Source of the DNA: a virus
Virus record (IMG/VR): IMGVR_UViG_3300025030_000068
Coordinates: 1-64,000 of that record
Reading direction: 5' to 3' (one strand)
Length of the DNA: 64,000 nucleotides
Each line of letters opens with the position of its first letter. The first letter of the stretch is position 1. A program made the translations under genes and the position numbers. The notes beneath the pieces are model-generated. The model did not search any database, had not been told where the DNA came from, and saw only the letters and a program-made list of their open reading frames with translations. Below, piece after piece: positions 62,788-64,000 of this stretch.

Positions 62788-63884
62788 GTCACCGTAATCG
62801 TGCCGGGGATGAGCACTTGCGTGTCGGTGATGGTGACGTCGGCGGCAGGAACCGACACGTCGCAGTTTGTCACGCCGTCGACCGCCATCGTCAGCTGCAC
62901 CAGTTCCGCCCAGATCAAATCGTCTCCGACCTTGAGCGTGGCGAAGTAGGCCAAGATCGCCTCTTCAATGGCTTCGGCAGCTCCGCTGGCGCTGGCAGAC
63001 TGCGTCGTCGCGATGGTCACATCCTGTGCGACCGGCGTGGCGGAGACGGCGGTGACGACGACCCCGGCAGCTTTGTATCCGGCAATCTTCACGCCGTTGT
63101 CGTCGACATAACCGTCGATGATCTTCTGCGCTTCGGTAATCAGTCCCGCCGAGGCGGTTCCGACGCCGTTGTAGATAACGCAATCCGCGATGGCCTGCCC
63201 GGTCAGGATCGTCTTGGCCGAGACCACTTGCTCGGTGACAACTCCCTCCACCAGCAGCCGGGCCGTGGTGGCGCCGTATTCAATAGCGGTATCGGTGGCC
63301 CGCGACAGATTGAGGACGTAGTTGGCAAAGCGTTCGCGTCGGCTGGATTCTGTTTCGCGTTCGGCGCCATTCGAGAATGACAGCGGGTTGCTGACTGCGG
63401 TGATTCCGGGGATGGTCGTCTTTAGAACCGTAATGGTGGCGGCGCCCGTGTTCCCGGTGGTCCCGGCAGTGGTACAGGCAACGTTGATGCTGGTGGTCGC
63501 TTGCCCGGCCAAGATCGTCCCGTCGGCGACGGTGACGAAGACCTTCTCGGCGATGGTGGCGGTGGCGGTGGTCGCAACTCGCGTGCCGGCAGGAATATTG
63601 ATGTCGCTACCGGGGACTGGATTCGCGGTAAAAGTCACGGCCCCAGCGGCTTTGCTCGCCGGCAGCAGGGAGAAAGTAAAGGCTTGATAGACTGCGACCG
63701 GGATCGCCTTCTTGACTGCCGCATAGAACTGGTAGTCCTGCTCCTCCATTTCAACGGCAATGGCCTCGAACTTGGTGCGGAGCTTGGAGCCGACGACCAG
63801 ATCGGTCACGGTACTGCAAATACCCGTGAACCAGCCGACCATGCGGGAAACTCTGATGTCTGCCTTGATAATCTCGAATGCCAT
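62784..63884 (-). CDS. Baseplate J-like protein
   Basis: A 366-residue protein with Baseplate_J features: VTFTANPVPGSDINIPAGTR, NPLSFSNGAERETESSRRERF, and late DDLIWAELVQLTMAVDGVTN then VSVPAADVTI. It is a wedge protein of contractile or flexible phage baseplates. It starts a transcript from operator/promoter copy 13, 22 nt upstream. Confidence 0.9.
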   Translation of the reverse strand: MAFEIIKADIRVSRMVGWFTGICSTVTDLVVGSKLRTKFEAIAVEMEEQDYQFYAAVKKAIPVAVYQAFTFSLLPASKAAGAVTFTANPVPGSDINIPAGTRVATTATATIAEKVFVTVADGTILAGQATTSINVACTTAGTTGNTGAATITVLKTTIPGITAVSNPLSFSNGAERETESSRRERFANYVLNLSRATDTAIEYGATTARLLVEGVVTEQVVSAKTILTGQAIADCVIYNGVGTASAGLITEAQKIIDGYVDDNGVKIAGYKAAGVVVTAVSATPVAQDVTIATTQSASASGAAEAIEEAILAYFATLKVGDDLIWAELVQLTMAVDGVTNCDVSVPAADVTITDTQVLIPGTITVT

Positions 63885-63905
63885 GCCGGTATCTTAACCT
63901 CTCGC

Positions 63906-63919
63906 GTTTCCTATATCAA
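63906..63919 (-). promoter_or_regulatory. Extended -10 promoter / dispersed operator copy 13
   Basis: The minus strand reads TTGATATAGGAAAC with GAGCAAATTC upstream. It faces baseplate J, 22 nt before its start. Confidence 0.65.
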
Positions 63920-63928
63920 AGAATTTGC

Positions 63929-64000
63929 TCATGCGACCAGCAGCCGCATTTGTTCCGGATTTGACCTGCCCACCAGCTTGCAGCGCACGTCGACATAAAG
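63929..64000 (-). CDS. C-terminal end of a tail-module gene (5' part outside window)
   Basis: The last 23 codons of a minus-strand frame are visible, ending at TGA 63929 with the sequence LYVDVRCKLVGRSNPEQMRL. No identification is possible from so little. It is in the position of a tail or baseplate gene before baseplate J. Confidence 0.4.
   Translation of the reverse strand, partial: LYVDVRCKLVGRSNPEQMRLLVA

Noticed and set aside
1-64000. An integrated prophage with host flanks
   Set aside because: The attP core lies inside phage DNA with integrase on one side and repressor on the other, and no host genes appear at either edge.

Overview
The window is almost entirely one tailed, temperate double-stranded DNA phage genome. 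It holds a terminase pair, portal, MuF-type head protein, baseplate J protein, tail fibres and spikes, a lysis cassette, a tyrosine integrase, a candidate repressor, SSB, a DnaB-type helicase and an SbcCD pair. No chromosomal genes are visible. The attP region, with the 3' end of a host tRNA-like gene, lies between phage genes on both sides. The sequence is therefore the free or circular (or permuted packaged) form rather than an integrated prophage cut at its ends. A signal-peptide lipoprotein, a membrane-anchored transglycosylase and a holin/endolysin set suggest a Gram-negative host. The host species cannot be read from the sequence.

Layout. Structural and packaging genes all lie on the minus strand. 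They run from the small terminase (about 25.3 kb) leftward through terL, many tiny zinc-ribbon genes, the portal and the MuF protein, and leave the window at its left edge in a head-associated protein. The right edge (64 kb) re-enters the same minus-strand programme at the baseplate, then fibres, lysis genes and spikes down to 50.7 kb. Major capsid, tail tube, sheath and tape measure genes are missing and presumably lie outside the window between the right and left edges of a circular map. Left of the integrase is a second minus-strand block (33.3 to 25.4 kb): a Cro-like protein, an excisionase-like protein, a lytic transglycosylase, ThyX, a ParB-methyltransferase fusion and a homing endonuclease, leading into the terminase. 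The plus strand carries the early block (34.9-50.7 kb): repressor, SSB, initiator with iterons, helicase, VRR-NUC nuclease, radical SAM protein, exonuclease and SbcCD. It also carries an accessory block of about 20 genes, mostly small and unknown (7.0-15.6 kb), and a lone C5 methyltransferase (3.4-4.6 kb). These two sit inside the head-gene module, against its direction.

Regulation. Two dispersed repeat families stand out. One is an asymmetric 14-16 bp site, consensus GTGTTCCCTATATCAA, seen 14 times. On the complementary strand it reads as an extended -10 promoter (TTGATATAGGGAAC), and at least six copies lie 22-47 nt upstream of minus-strand operons. It resembles the stoperator system of mycobacteriophage L5. 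The 200-residue protein beside attP, which has two HTH domains in tandem, is the best candidate to bind it. The other family is a seven-copy plus-strand leader with a terminator-like hairpin, usually followed by one or two more hairpins and a strong ribosome binding site. Several copies abut the first motif. A promoter with this operator followed by an intrinsic terminator, upstream of the replication initiator, looks like a small RNA or attenuator.

Other notable points are a sigma-70-like region inside a 719-residue head-module protein, a frame break splitting a ParB-like domain at the end of the MuF protein, a short motif shared by three head-module proteins, and a glycoside-hydrolase-like protein next to a signal-peptide tail spike.
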